The notes under the pieces: generated by a model | Database searches by the model: none | The model's input: only the letters and a program-made list of their open reading frames with translations | What the model was told of the DNA's origin: nothing | Made by a program: the position numbers and the translations under genes | Shown here: in pieces, positions 13,693-27,050 of the stretch | Layout: the number at the start of each line of letters is the position of its first letter | Position numbering within the stretch: position 1 is the stretch's first letter | Assembly (NCBI GenBank): GCA_020726505.1 | Contig: JAHLEZ010000002.1 | Span: 2,728,001-2,792,000, forward strand | Direction of reading: 5' to 3' | From: Leptodontidium sp. MPI-SDFR-AT-0119 | Taxonomy: Eukaryota; Ascomycota; Leotiomycetes; Helotiales; Leptodontidiaceae | Length of the DNA stretch: 64,000 bases

Positions 13693-13857
13693 TGTCGTGC
13701 AACACAGGTATGCGCACGTGCCTAGCCTACGTAAGCAGGCCAGTTAGTTATAGGGGCAGTTGTAGACAGGAGCCCTCCTAGAAATCAGACACTTTTGCCA
13801 CCACGTTGCAGCCACTGGAAGAGCCATGCCTACCGTCGATTAGAGCTTTGCACGACA
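13693..13857. repeat. Solo LTR D (165 bp) at a recombination scar
   Basis: TGTCGTGCAA at the left and TTGCACGACA at the right form a 10 bp inverted terminal pair typical of an LTR. It has no direct target repeat (TCGAC on the left, CTTGT on the right). The left neighbour is minus-strand G3; the right neighbour is plus-strand G2 integrase. Composition is richer in CA and GC than the surroundings, so it is hardly RIPed. The terminal 8-10 bases resemble the B LTR ends, but the body differs. Best explained as the product of recombination between two D insertions. Confidence 0.6.
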
Positions 13858-14088
13858 CTTGTCTATTTAAACCCGACACTTTAATATGCCAGACTTTATT
13901 GTCTCGGACTAAGGTCCTTAGTTCGTCTCCTCCTTTTAAAAGGAGTACTATTATATTCTCGGGACTAAGGTAAAGCTAATTACGGCGTATAACCCGAACG
14001 TTAACGACTAAATAGAGGTAATAAACTAATATATTAAATAGCGGCTTTGTCTTTTTTATTATTATTACTAAGACAATTAAAGCGACTT
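13858..14088 (+). pseudogene. G2 integrase fragment, part 1
   Basis: In one plus frame the translation keeps a retroviral integrase catalytic-core signature: VSD-stop-GP-stop-FVSSF (SDRGPQF type), then TAYNPNVND, IEVIN and a YYY-stop-DN run. Stops replace Gln or Arg codons as RIP predicts. The frame continues after the C insertion at 42100. The last five bases GACTT are the C target site. Confidence 0.75.
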
Positions 14089-14273
14089 TGTCGTACAGGC
14101 ACGGGCTGATGCTCGGTTAGCTGCGCGCTATACTAGATATGGTTTCTGCCACGTTATACCGCTTTCAGGAGAACAACGTGTTCCCCTGATTTCCTTATAT
14201 ATTTTAGAGAACAATTAATTACTTTAATTTTCCTTACGTTAATTATAAGGCTCTACTTTACTTTTATACTATA
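14089..14273 (+). repeat. C 5' LTR (185 bp)
   Basis: Starts TGTCGTACAGG and ends CTATA (RIP form of CTACA). Two further 185 bp copies lie at 41507-41691 and 41915-42099. Only this copy is followed by the primer-binding site. Confidence 0.88.
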
Positions 14274-14290
14274 GTTATAAGCCCCGTGAC
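14274..14290 (+). other. Primer-binding site of C, half-tRNA type
   Basis: GTTATAAGCCCCGTG directly after the 5' LTR. With one RIP change (TTATGA to TTATAA) it is complementary to the anticodon stem-loop of initiator tRNA-Met (GGGCUCAUAAC in yeast), not to a tRNA 3' end. The same 14 bases follow the 5' LTR of B (33901-33914, minus strand). Priming from a cleaved initiator tRNA is known for Drosophila copia and yeast Ty5; its use here is inference. Confidence 0.55.
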
Positions 14291-17200
14291 AAAGTTATTA
14301 AGTTAGTATTCTTCCTTTTATACTTTATAGATTTAAGTAAAGCTATTAACGTAAGATTAATAAGTAACGAATAACGTCGGCGCTTTTTACTTATTAATAA
14401 GTATAGTTCACACTGCTATTTACCTTTAACCTCTCTAGAAAAGGGTAAATCGAGCACTTATACTCAATATTTTCTTTTCCTCTTTAATAAATCTATTAAA
14501 CCCTCGAGAGAATAACCCTCTTTTCGCTATAATAGACTTAACTTTAGTCTCTTCTTTTAATAATTAAACGCCGCTTAACTATAACAAGTAAACTTAGACT
14601 CTATAATACTAAGCCTTTAAATCCTTTTATATCTTTTATAAGGTATAGACGTCAGTTAATTTAGAATTATTAGTCACTCTAAATATCCTCGAAAACGAGC
14701 CTTAAGCACAAATAATTAACTAAGTAAAGGCATAATAAGACAAGGAGGCTCTCGATTTTAACTTTAGGGAGTAAGTAAAGTGAAATAAAGATTAATAAGC
14801 ACTCGAACTTAAAGGACTTAAATTAAGTGTAATACTTCTTATATTATTTAACGTTATTATAATTACTTTAATATATACTGCCCTAATAAGGGAGTATATT
14901 ATAAAACACACATAATAGTTAGAAAAGGCTCGGGCTTATAAGGCAATATATAAGTAGATTTAAGAGACGGTTAATCCTTTGATTTACTAAAGTGTTATTC
15001 GGGAGTACGAGATTAAAAAGGAATAGAGAGCGAAAGAGTAACTTAATAAGATAATAAACGAACCGAACGACTCACGATCTTAGACTTTATAAATACTCTT
15101 TAAGGTATTAAAGAGAGACTACGCCCCTTTAGAAGTAAGTAACTTTACTAAAGCTTAAGCTAAATATAAAGAGAAACTCGAAATCGTCAAAATAAGACGA
15201 GTTAATCCTAAGGTATAGATTTAAGAGTAGTAATTAGCTTACTAAGATACTCTATTATACGACATTTTAGACGTTAAGGGCCCCTTAGTGATCATCAACT
15301 TTATTAAAGTAATATAAGAAAAGCTCGTACTTAAATAAGCTCGCGAATAACTATCTAAGGTCTTTAAAGATAATACTCTTAGAGTTATTTATAAGTACAT
15401 ATTACTTTAATACGTTAATTAGTTATTAGTGCTTAATAAAGAGTCTCTTACAGCTACTAAAAGAAATAAAATAGTTAGATTATACGCTATACTTAGAGGG
15501 AGATTAAATGTTTTAAGAGTACTACTAGTACTAAGAACTCTTTTACTAAATACTACGCTTAATACTTACTCTTATAAAGTAAGCTCTCACTAACACAAAG
15601 CGATCGAGTGTTATAGACTTCGATATTACTATGACGGCTTAATTAAGGACAAACTACGTAACTTACTATTTATAAAAGAAATTAAGGAAACCTAGATTAA
15701 GTTTAAAAAGGAGTTTCTTAACCTTAAGTAAATAATCGGCAAGAAAGGGTAAAGACAAGTAATAATAAAAGAAATTATTAAAGGAATAACCTTTAAAAAC
15801 TCCTTGTCTTTTTTAATAACCTCGGCAAAAGCCTTAAAGTTATTGAGGTATCCCGGTAATATTAATATATATATAATTAGTCTAGAGTTACTTGATAAAG
15901 CTCTCGTCACCTTAGGAATCTACGCCACTATTAATATAAATCGACACCCGCTCTTAGAGAGCACTTTACTTAATAACGGCGCTGCCACTTATTTAGTTAA
16001 TTCGACTACTCTATTAAAGCCTAGAACCTTTATTAAATTAACTAACGATAATAATGTTAAAGCCGGAACGTCGAGCCTTATAGTTAAAGGTCAAAGTACT
16101 TGTGTTTTTAAGGGTGCTCTTAATAGCCCTAATGGACTAAATACTAAAGACTTGAGGCTCTCTGACGTCGCTGTCGTTAAAGGATTTAATATTAATATTA
16201 TTTTAGAAGCTCGTTTAATAAAGGCTAGACTTTAATATAATAAGTTAGACTATACGTTACACGTGAGATTAATTAAAAAGAGTATTATATTAAAGTAATT
16301 AAAGCGATAGTTTAACTTAGCTTTCTTTAAATATAAGCCTTTTAATTACTCTTTAGCCTCCTTAACTACTTATAACTCTTTAATTCGCCTAACTTATACC
16401 TTTTTAATATTTTCTACGCTTTAAAGGAGTATTTAGTAAGGCTTTTAATTAAGTCGACGATATTTAAGACCGCGGCTAAATAACGCTAGGTTATAGTACT
16501 TACGAGTAAGGCACTTAAAGAAGGAAGCGTTAAAGAATTTAATTAAAAATGCGCGTAACGTCGAGATTATAGGCATTACTTAAATTAAGTGTAAAGAGTA
16601 CTCTTTAATTATTATATAATAAGTTATTAGTCGAAGACCTTTAGAGAAAATAGTTACTCGGCCTTTTTATTACATTTCTTAGGACTTATTCGACTTCCTT
16701 ATTAGATTTAATAAGAATAGTTAGCTCTTATTAATTAAAGACTAATACGACGGGAAATTCTATAAATAACTCTTAAAAAACAAAGGGTTAATTGCCGTCT
16801 TAAGAGTTCTTAAACTGTTTAAGGCGTGGACGAGACGTTAATTTAAACTCTTGATTTATAAAATACGCTAAGATAATAATACCTCGGTTATAGGAATTAA
16901 TAAATTAACTAAGTATAAAACGTAGTATACAGAGAATAGTATTAATATTAAGGGTACCCCTTTATATATACACTAACCTAATAAGGGAGCTAAGCGTGTA
17001 AACAAGGAAATTATTAAAAAGTCTATTAAAATACGCCTTTTAATAAACTTACTAAAAGAACTTTAAATAAAAGCGACTATAGCGGTAATTACTCTTTATA
17101 ATATAAGTCCGGCTACTCGGAAAGGCTTTAAGAGTCTAAATAAGATCTTTTATGCCTAGTTTAGGCAATATTTTTAATATTACGACCCTAAGCTTATTTA

Positions 17201-17689
17201 GAAGCTTACTACTAATATACGACTTAACTAGAGCAATATATAGGTATACGGCTATAGAGCCTACCTTATAATTAAGGACCGAGAGGCTTTTTAATAAAAG
17301 AGAGTATTTAAAGTCAACTTAAAAGCGCACCTTAAATACTTAGTAAAATACGTCTTGTCTAATATATATAAGGTCTAGGTACTTTAATTATAGTGTGTAA
17401 TAGTGACTCGAAACGTTACTTTTAACGAATCCCTCTTTTATTTAAGCTCTTTAAACGTAAAGAAAGCGGTCGGTTAGCCGCGCTTAATATTAAGAGATCT
17501 TATTAAAATACTAAAAAAAGAGGAGGGACCTTAAGATACTAAAACCGATATAATTAATCGACTAAGCGTACTTAATATATTAAAATTAATAATAAGTACT
17601 ATCTTAGAAAGGGAATAATTAAGCTAAGTAATAAGTTCTATAAAAACTACTGAGTTTATAACCTCGAGGGTGCCATAGCCTTTAATTAA
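14291..17689 (+). pseudogene. C gag, protease and integrase remnant
   Basis: About 15920-16235 is the best preserved piece: a stop-free stretch with HPLLESTLLNNGAATYLVN (copia protease, where the DSGAT-type site has decayed to NNGAAT), then an AGTSSL turn and LSDVAVVKGFNINI, the copia LxDVLYVPGxxxNLLS block. The integrase region runs from about 16640 to 17500. The end is cut by A at 17690. The stop-free frame at 15804 opens with TTG and is a RIP-altered fragment, not a gene. Confidence 0.75.
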
Positions 17690-17970
17690 TGTGGGAGGGA
17701 CGAACCCCAATCCATACAATAAGAGGGTAGTATGTAACGAGCCACCGGAGGAGATTCTAGGCTCTATAAATAATAGATTAATTAAATCTAAAGATATTAC
17801 ATATTTAGAGAGTACGAATCGGCAAAGGAGGGGAGGGAAAAGAGTTCTAATAAATAAAATATATTTAGTGTTACGTTCTTAACGTTTTATAGTCAAGTGT
17901 TAGCTCCTTATATATGCGAAGGACTAGCCTAGTTATATAACAAAAGAAATTAGCGGCTGTCCCCGCCACA
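17690..17970 (-). repeat. A 3' LTR (281 bp, minus strand)
   Basis: Begins TGTGGGAGGG and ends CCGCCACA on the plus strand. Directly followed at 17974-17990 by the reverse complement of the purine tract and its context. Same length as 37372-37652 and 3840-4120. Confidence 0.9.
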
Positions 17971-20900
17971 TATGTCCCCCCCTTTAAAGACTCTACTCGT
18001 CCTCGAGTAATATATACTAAAAAGAAATAAACAACTAATTAGAGCGTCTTAAATCGTTAGTAAGATGTTATATAACTAGTGTATATAAAGTCCCGTGATA
18101 GTTGACTTGTTACCTTTAAAGTAAATAATCGTCTCGCTTAGTACCTTTTTGCCCCCTTATATAAGGCTGGCTCTCCCCTATTAACCTTCTAACTTTAATT
18201 CTTTAAATATAATAATCTCTCTTTAATACTATTCTCTCTATAAAGCACCTTAACGCGTCTCGATCGCTTTCCTTTTTCTTTTTATTAATTAAACAATACC
18301 TCTTACACCTTTTCTCGTTATAACACCTTTAAAGAAAGCAAACTTCCCTACTAAGCTTATGTTAAGATTGACTTCACTATTACTTTTCTTTACACTACTA
18401 AGGCAAGATCTCCTTTTATTTAACGATGACTTTAGCTACTATAACTCCAGGTATCCTTAGAGGTCTCTCTACCGCTAACTTCACGCTATTCAGTACTTTT
18501 AGGGCAATAACCTTGGCCTTTATTGCTTTTCTTCTTGCTAGCCGACAACTTCCCTTTATAACACCTGCGTTAACCTGTGCGCAGTCTCTCTTTAGCTTTC
18601 TGTACCTCGATCTCTAAATAACAACTTTAGTATAAAGTCAAGTTACCTTAATATAGTGAGTTGACCTTCCACACTACTATTTAAGCTCTATTAACTCGTC
18701 GTAGACCTTCGAGAAGAGTCCTTTGTTGTTAGCTACTTTGGAGGTGCTATTAAAATCGGTTCGCTTTATTTTAGCCTAAACGCTCTTAGCTTTAATACTG
18801 TTAGATTTTGACTTCGGTAACTCGTGCCGATTCTACGCGAGAATAGCCGGAGTAATCTCCACTGCTTACGCGGACCGGAAATTACTCTCGTATTCGATTA
18901 CGTAGTCCGTAAGAGCCACGTAATCGATTACGTAGTCGTCGAAGCTTCTAGAGAAGCTAATATTATGTATATAACTACCGAAGAGCCCTTATGGCTCTTC
19001 TCTCAAGCAAGCAAGCAATCTACTTTGTCTCTAATCACGTGTTCACCTACTGCGCTTCCTCTCTTCTGATTGGCTCACCTATTTTCACAAATACTAAAGG
19101 TTAATATTATAGAAGTCTTAACGCGCCTTAATTTCGTGAGTTATACTCTTATTTCTTCTCTTATACTTAACTAGCCATTTATAGATTATACTAACACTTT
19201 TCTTATACTAATCGTAGTACGACTATTGTCTTTAGTCTTTAACTTGTGTTTTAAGAAGTAACTAAAGTAAACTCTAAAACTTTACCTTAACGTTATTTAG
19301 CTAAGTATTAAACTATTTAACCTTTTCGTAACGCCAGTGCTTATATTCTCTTTATAAGTTAAGGAAACGATATTATTTGTCTTTTTTAGGTTCGTAAACT
19401 AATAGGAATTAAGGCTACCTCGTGCAACTACTTATATTAAACTCTACCCCTTAGGTTTAAAACGTGCGTGTCGCGTCGTATTAATCTTCCTTTAGTAATA
19501 GGTCACTAAGTAGTTTTCGGGTCTTTTTATAAATACGCTTTTATTATACTTACGTAAGTCACACTACTGAAGATAAGTGGCATTATTCTGTTAGTCTCTT
19601 ATTAATTGGTTAGTTAGATGGGGTAAAGGCTGGATCCGCTAATTTCGAAGGTTTATAGTAAAAAGCCGGGAGGAATAGGCAAACTAACGGTCGTAATACG
19701 CCAAGTAAGGTTGGGAGGCTATAATAAGTTCTTGGTTTTTAGTGTGGTAGAAATAGCCCCTTTTCCCCTTAATAGGTAAGTCACCTCCCGTTATTAAAGC
19801 TAATAAAGGGTCTTTAAAACAATTAAGCTTTCTAGGGGCAAAAGAGTTTAGTTAACTTAAACACTATTAAGCTGGCAGTAGTTAAGTATAGGATAATATA
19901 CTATAAGGTCCTATTAGCTAGAGGTCTTCTTAGAATAGTGGTTCGGTCTTAGTTAAGGTCTCTTAATTACTTTAGTTCTTTAATAGAGGTTAAAGAACTT
20001 ATTATTAATCTCGAGGTCAAAGCTAAACTTAACTCTTAACTAGTTACTTTATAAGTTATTGGCTTTGTTCTTGTTTATTCTACTTAATAATACTTCTCGG
20101 AATAATATAGTAAGCGGTAACAAAACATTTATAAGAACACCTAAGGTCGCTCCCTTAGCCTTAATTAGTTATTAGTACTTATTACTAAACTTAGCTAGAG
20201 GTCGAGGGTATAAAGTCTTTATTACTTTAGTAATATTAATATAAGCCTAAAATAGCGGCACTCTTACTTATAAGTCTATTATAGTCGTAAAACTATTATA
20301 TTATATTTAAAAGTTGTTTATAACTTACAATCTCCTACTAACACTCTAAGTACAAAGTATACTACCTTTTATTTACTAGTACTAGTAAACAGCAAAAGAA
20401 GTCTTTATTTTTTTAGACTTTTTAATAGGAAGGGACTAAGAGGTATTAACGTATATATAAAAGGGGCCCTGACTTAGTAGGCGAGAGACTTTAAACAGAG
20501 CTAATTAAAGGTAATCAACTAACACTCGATCCCTAAAAGGTTTACTAACTAAGGGTCGTCGGCCAATAGCATACTTAAATCTCTAGCACGTAAGGTAAGG
20601 TTAGCGTTAGCTATATTCTATCGCCTATAATAAAAGATCTTCTTAAATAAATCGCGAACCTCCCTAAGACTTACTTAGGCTTATTAACAAGAGTACTAAC
20701 CGGCAAATTCCTAAATCTAAGGCTATTATAGATAGTCCTTAAGGTTTTAGAAAGCACGGCTCTAATTCTAAGCGTGTTATTAGCTCTTTTACTAAGAGAT
20801 TTCTTAGACTTTTACCTACCTTATATAAATCGTGTAATTTATTTACTAGTTTAAGGCTAATTTATTAATAATACTTTTAGTATTATCCTTTATAAATCGT

Positions 20901-21442
20901 TATACGCTACGGTTAAGTTAATAGCTCTATAAGTATTAACTTTATCCTTAAGAACAATAAACTTACTTCGTTATTTCCTCTCTTTTTATTAATTACTAAG
21001 AGTTAGCGCCTAGGTATATTACGTCTATATTCTTTAGAGTATTTAACACGTTAAACTCGAATTTCTAGCCTAGGCCACAGGTTTAACCTACCGTTTTAGA
21101 ATCTAATCTTACAGATCGAGCCCGACAACTAGCCTATTTAAACGAAGCTACTTTTTGCCGCCTAGAATATCGCCGGCTTAATAATAACAGTCTCGTTTTA
21201 AACCTATTATATATTCGCATATAGCAGGTAGTCTATAAGGGCGCTAGTTTTTTATTGAGTTTTATTCTAAGAGATAAGTGTTCTTATAGCGCAGGGCTAA
21301 TATTTTCTCTAACTTACTTAGGGCTATATAGGCTCTTCTTTATATTTATTGTAATACTAAGGTGTCTTAAATCGTAGTTCTTTAATAATACAAAGTCGGT
21401 TTAGTGATTATTTTAATAATTTTAATATACGGTAATATATCG
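17971..21442 (-). other. 3' module of element A between two purine tracts
   Basis: Corresponds to 572-3824 of A'. It lies downstream of pol and upstream of the 3' LTR. I do not recognise a protein family in it. On the plus strand (antisense to A) there are stop-free stretches at 18426-18617 and 18824-19069; the first starts with ATG, but neither resembles a known protein. About 19000 contains a less RIPed patch. The module is present in both copies, so it is part of the element family and not a later single insertion. Confidence 0.45.
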
Positions 21443-21453
21443 TCTCCCCCTTT

Positions 21454-24400
21454 AAAGACTAAAGGTACGTCCTCGTACTAGCTCCTTAACGCTAAAGCCT
21501 TAATACCGACGTGTTAGCTTTAAGTTTCGTATAGCGACGGTTAGTCGTGGAAGTAAGTGACAGTTATTAAGGCCCAGTTTATTTAGCTAAAGAAATGTTA
21601 TCGGCGACGCTAGCGTGTAGAGCGTGTATGTTTATTCCGAGTCAAACACTACTCGGTACTTACTACGCTACTGTGCTAATAATTTAGGGACTTTGATTAC
21701 TATCCTATTATCCTTAACACGCTATATTGTCAAAATCGTAAGGTTCTTTAAGAATTCGGGGTCGTTAAGGTGTTATAAATTAATATCCGGTTTAAGATTT
21801 AGAGGAGTTAAGTTATTGTCTTTGCTAAAGGCCTCTCTCACTTTATTACTATCGTTATAAATGAAGTTATTCCTCTTGTGGAAGAGCTTAAGCTTATTGC
21901 CGGCGAAAGTTTGTCGTAGTTAGGGGCTATTATTGCCGAGTTCCTTGAGTCTATAATAACCTTTATTAGTATAAGTTCTAGCGATTTCGTAGGGACCTAG
22001 CCACTTAAAGTCAAATGCTCGGTTTAAAGACATATTATTTTCTTATACTAAGTCCTAACGAAAGACTAAGTCTTTCTTTTTAAATAGTCTCTTTTATATA
22101 TTGTGTTTAAGATTAAAAGCTTCCTTACCTTTTTAACGACGCCGAGTTTTCTTAAAAATAACCTTATTAATGTGTTCTTGTCTTATTTAAAACTATATAG
22201 CCTTAAGCTATAGTAACTTCAATTAGTCACGAACCTCTTTAGTAAATAACGTTTTTTATATTAGGTTTTTTGTCTTAATAAATAAGATCGCCTCCTTGCT
22301 ATACATTATATAAAATAGTGTGTAACTAGTTAAACTATACACAGTAGTTTTATTAGTAAATAACACTACAAAAAGGTTATTAGTTTAACGTCCTTTTATT
22401 TTTAATAAGGTATTCTTAATAAGTCTATAGCCTCGTTTAATTATTCCGTTAGCTCTAGCGTTATACGCCGAGATCTTAATTCGCTCGACCTCTATTCTAT
22501 TAAGTAACTCTAATACTTCCCTTATATTTTTAGTTCCTTTATTTATAATAAGTCTCTAAAATAACTTATAACGGCAAATAATATCTTCTTAAATAAAAGC
22601 AGCGATGTGTTTAGCCTCTTTAGTAAAGAGAGTTCTAGCTTTAGTCTATCCACTTATATCGTCTCTTGTAATAACAAGGTAGCCTTTTCCCCTGTGTAAT
22701 AGTATGTAAGTAATATCTAATGCCCACTTTTCTATAAGTCTATTTAATACTGTAAGGTAAAGAGGCTCCTTAAGACGTTTTATTAATTAAAGTTAATAAT
22801 TCTTATACGTTTAAACGTATTTTATATAGTTAGTAAACAGTCCCTTTTAAAAGTACCGTGTAATAATGCGGTAGTAAGTGTTTTCTCTCCCTTTATAACT
22901 AGAATTATTATAGTAACTCCGAAGTATAATTTCCTTTTTTTTATTAGTGTTAATAACAAACTTAATAATAAAACCTTTTACAAGGAGCCTCTAAATCCGG
23001 CGACTGTATACACCGTAATTTAAAGCTTCCCGTTTGAAGACTCGAAACTGCTTTTTAATTATGTCCTTAAGAGTCTTAAGTGTCGTTAAGTATTAAGTAA
23101 TTTGCTAGTACTTTTCGCTGTACTTATTAGCTAAAATAAGTAATTCTCCTTTAATAAAGCTTAAACTATCGGAGGAGCTAAGTTCCCTTTTGTTTCTTAG
23201 GTATTATACTTTTACTTTTATATCTAACAAAATGTCGTTTCGTTCGCGTAGTTTAAGGTCTATTATTATTTTTTTAAATTTTAAATTAGTAAGTTCTTTG
23301 GCGTTAAATGCTTTTATAAGGTAAATCTTATAAGCTCTTAACTCGGAAAGTATTTAATCCTTGTCCACATTACTCTCTTTTAACGTGTCGTTAGTATGCC
23401 TTAGCTTCCTAAAAAGTTAATTAGTAACGACGTGTATTAAGCCTTTAACATGCCGAACTTCGAAATCAAACAGGCGTATCTAAGCAAGCTATTTAGTAAG
23501 TAAGGCGCTAAGATAATCGTAGGCGGCTCTATTTAGTTAAGTAATTAAAGTGTTAGCGTCTATTTTAATAATAAAGTACACGCTAACAAGCTAGATTTTA
23601 AGCTTTTTTAAAATATAAAGTATGCCTTTATACTCTTGCTTAGTAATATTATACTTAGCTTCGGTCTTACTTTAAAAACCACTCTTATACCTCGTAAGTC
23701 GTATTTTATTCGTTAAAAGGTCTTTTTAGCTAAAAAAACCGCCTTAACTTATGCCACTAGAATTAACACTAATAACTATTTCTTTAATACCCTTACTATA
23801 ATTAATTCGACATAAAACTAAAAACGAGCATAATATATCTTTAAGAGTTTGTATTACTTTGTCGTGAATCTCTAAGTCTTAGAAGAATTTGACTCCTTTT
23901 TTAGACAGTACGTATAATAGCTTAGCGATTAGTTAAAAGTTTTTAATTTAAATTCGAAAGTAAATAATAAGGCCTAAAAATGCCTTAACTTTTATTAAGT
24001 TACTTAGTAAGTTCTAGTTTTTAATCTTAACTAAGTATCTTGCCGAAGGTTCTCTCCCCTTAAAGTTACAGGCGTATCTTATAATATTTATACTATTTAA
24101 ACAAAACTAAGACTTTAGTCTAATAATAATACTTACTCTCTCTAAGCGTTCTAGCGTCTTATTAAAATTCTAAATATACTCTAAAATAAATCTTTAAATT
24201 CCGGGACAAGCTTTTTCTTAGTTATAGTCCGTGTATAGTCTTTTAACTCTTATATTATTTAAGAATGGTATAAACACGCTAGGAATTAGTAGCTTTAATA
24301 TACGAGTAATCGTTTTAATAAACTAAGTAATAAAGTTTATAGTACTTTAAAAAAGAGTTGTGTTTTTAATTAGGCCTACGTTTAAAACATAAAAGGTAGT

Positions 24401-26621
24401 TATGTCTTGGCTAGACTTATAAAGAGTTTATTAATTATAACCGGAATATAAGTTAACGAGGCTAGCGACGTAATAACCGGCGAATTCTTTAGAGAACTTA
24501 TTTATTAAAAGTAAAAGATTAGTATCCCTTTAAGTAACGGCATTTAGTATAATAGTTAAGTTAATAAGTCTATATTTTCTAAGTTCTTTTTTTTTTATTA
24601 AAAACCAAGTATTTTAGTACAGGCCTTTAAAAAGCTTAAAAACACTTTTATTAAGACGCTTTTATATTATCTTTATAATTTCTAGGACTAAAGCTCGTGG
24701 TAACGGAAAATTAAGGGCTTATTAAGCTTTGTGTTTAATAGTCTTAATAACGACTAAGGGAAAGACATTTTCGTGGAATTTACTATATTCGGGCTAGTCA
24801 AACGCTATAACTCCTTTTTTATTAGTTATTATTTCGTCGAAGAGAGCTCTCTCTTTAGGTTATAATAGCTTTCTAATATTAAGTTTAGCTAGTCTCTCCG
24901 GCGTAAGTCGAGAGTTACGAGGTATATTAATAAAACGTGGTAGCAATAAATCTTAATATCTCCCTAACTGTTCTTGCTTAGTCCCTTTGTTTTTTAATCT
25001 TTTATATTAATCGTCTCTCTTTCTCGAGAGGTTGCTTATAAGGTCGGCTTCGTTAACTAGCTGGACTTTTTTAGCTTTCGATTTATATATAGTGTTAATC
25101 TAAGTAGTAGTGTTTTAAGTACTCTAAAAAGGGTTCTTAATTAGGAGATCGTTATAGTTCTTTGTCTATTTGAAGGTAGGCGTGGCTTTAGTTAAAGAAT
25201 TAGCTCTAAAAGCTTTAAGAAAGAATAGTTCTATAGTTAACTTTTCCTCCGGGAATATATTTAAGATTGCCTTTTATTAAAAATTATTAAGTACTAATTC
25301 CGGGACGTAAAACTCTTTTTTTAAGTACTTAATAAGAATAGTATCGCCTTTATTATTATTACTTAGTATCGCTTCGCCCCCCCTTTTATAAAGCTTGCCT
25401 TTAAGCTTTAGTAGTTGAGGGTTATATTATAAGGGGTTAATTAAGTATTTTAAGGCACCGACAGCAGCGCTTAATATATAGTTAATTACTTTTTTCCTGA
25501 GAAGTTTTTTTCTTTATAGTTATTTTTAGAGTCTATTTGTTTTAAAAAGATTATACTTATCTTGTTTTTTTCTCGAAAAGCTTTAGCGTCCTTAGTATCT
25601 TCTATAATATTGTTAGTTTTAATTATAATAATGTCTCTTAATTACTAATCTTAAAACTAAGCCAGCACAATACCTTTATTATAGTCTCTAGAATAACAAA
25701 ACAATACTCTAGCTTTACAGAAGAATAAAAAGCCTAAAATAACCTTTATATTAAGGGCGTCTATAATATAAAATCTATTATTAATAACGTAGTTGCCTAT
25801 AATAACTATAACATTATTAATAAAACTAATAAATCGGGACTTAACTCCGGTGATTGTTTTTAAGGCCATAGTTTAACTTTTAATAATAAGGAGCTCTAAG
25901 AGAGTAACTGCTTTAAGTGTTATATAATTAACTTTAGCTCTTGTGTTAAGGGTAACTTTAATATTAGTGACCTTAGTTCGGCTAGGCATAGTGACAATAA
26001 CCTTTAGTATTAGCGAGAAGTATGAGTTTCCTGTGTTAGTTATTGTCCTTAGTAAGGCTACTTTAGTATATAGTGGTTCTTAAGCGCGAGTGCGTTTTGT
26101 TAAAAGGTTCTTAAAGATGTACTTATTAAATAGTATTATAGTTTTAAGTAATATTATAAAGATCAAACTAAAGACTAAGATAGCGCTGACTATAAGCTAT
26201 AGTACTAAGTTATTAATAAGAGCTTCTTGTTATACAAACAATTAAAGTCGCTAGCGTCTTTGTTATGTTTTAAACTTTGCCGTTAATAGATTTCTTAAAA
26301 TAAAGCTATAAGTTGTAATACGCTCTTTTTAATACTTATACTTTAGCTTAAGGCCTTCTTATTTAATTTCCTTAAGTCGTTATTTATAGTTCGTAGTTAT
26401 AAAAACATTAGTAGTATAGAGGTTCGGAAGAGTATATAAAGTGCTGTGAAGTAGTTTTGACACATAATAATATCTTCCTTAGTTATTAACTCTAGTTCTT
26501 TAAACTCTAAGGTACTAATATTAGCGATTGATTCCTTTTGTATACGTCAGTCAATTGTTCTAGTAAAGAGACGAGATATTTTAGGCGAGTCTATAAGGAT
26601 TATGATTTCTCTTAGCGTAAA
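21454..26621 (-). pseudogene. Element A pol remnant (reverse transcriptase, RNase H, integrase)
   Basis: On the minus strand about 24540-24240 reads NKFSKEFAGYYVASLVN, then a decayed LYSGYN block, FVxK-type residues and VFIPFLNNIRVKR. This fits the gypsy RT of a fungal clade that normally has FLDDI; both Asp are Asn here. RNase H and integrase would lie at about 24.0-22.2 kb. Stops sit at Gln/Trp positions. The last five bases (GTAAA, 26617-26621) are the B target site. Confidence 0.7.
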
Positions 26622-26818
26622 TGTCGTGCAAGAGCACGCCTAGAGGCTCCACAGAGGCGTATTTGACGTATTATTGAGGTATGCGCAGTACTGTAATTGA
26701 TTGTTGTATTTTCTACGTATAGTCTATTCAAGCTCCCTAAATATAGAGGTCGCGGGCGCTTTGGCTATAGTGCCTTTGATTAGGCTCACTTAGCCGGCTT
26801 ACTATAACCTGCAGGACA
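26622..26818 (-). repeat. B 3' LTR (197 bp)
   Basis: Starts TGTCGTGCAAGAG and ends TGCAGGACA. Differs from the 33915-34111 copy at a modest number of positions, most of them G/A or C/T as expected from RIP. Confidence 0.9.
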
Positions 26819-27050
26819 CACCCCCTCGCCAAGGACAATACTAAGCTTTAGTGAAGTAAATAAGTGCTTAATAAATATAATAGATAATAGGAAATCGACA
26901 TATAATATATAACTAATAATATAAAAGCGATAAATAGTAAGGGAAAATGATAAGCAGTAGCCAAAGTAAATATACTAAACGTTTAAACGAGAGTATATAA
27001 ACAATTACTCCCTTATTATAACTTCCTTCTATAAGTATACTAAATTCAAA

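Noticed and set aside
15804..16235. 143-codon plus-strand open stretch as a stand-alone gene
   Set aside because: It starts at TTG and its second half is clearly copia protease; it is a surviving fragment of element C.
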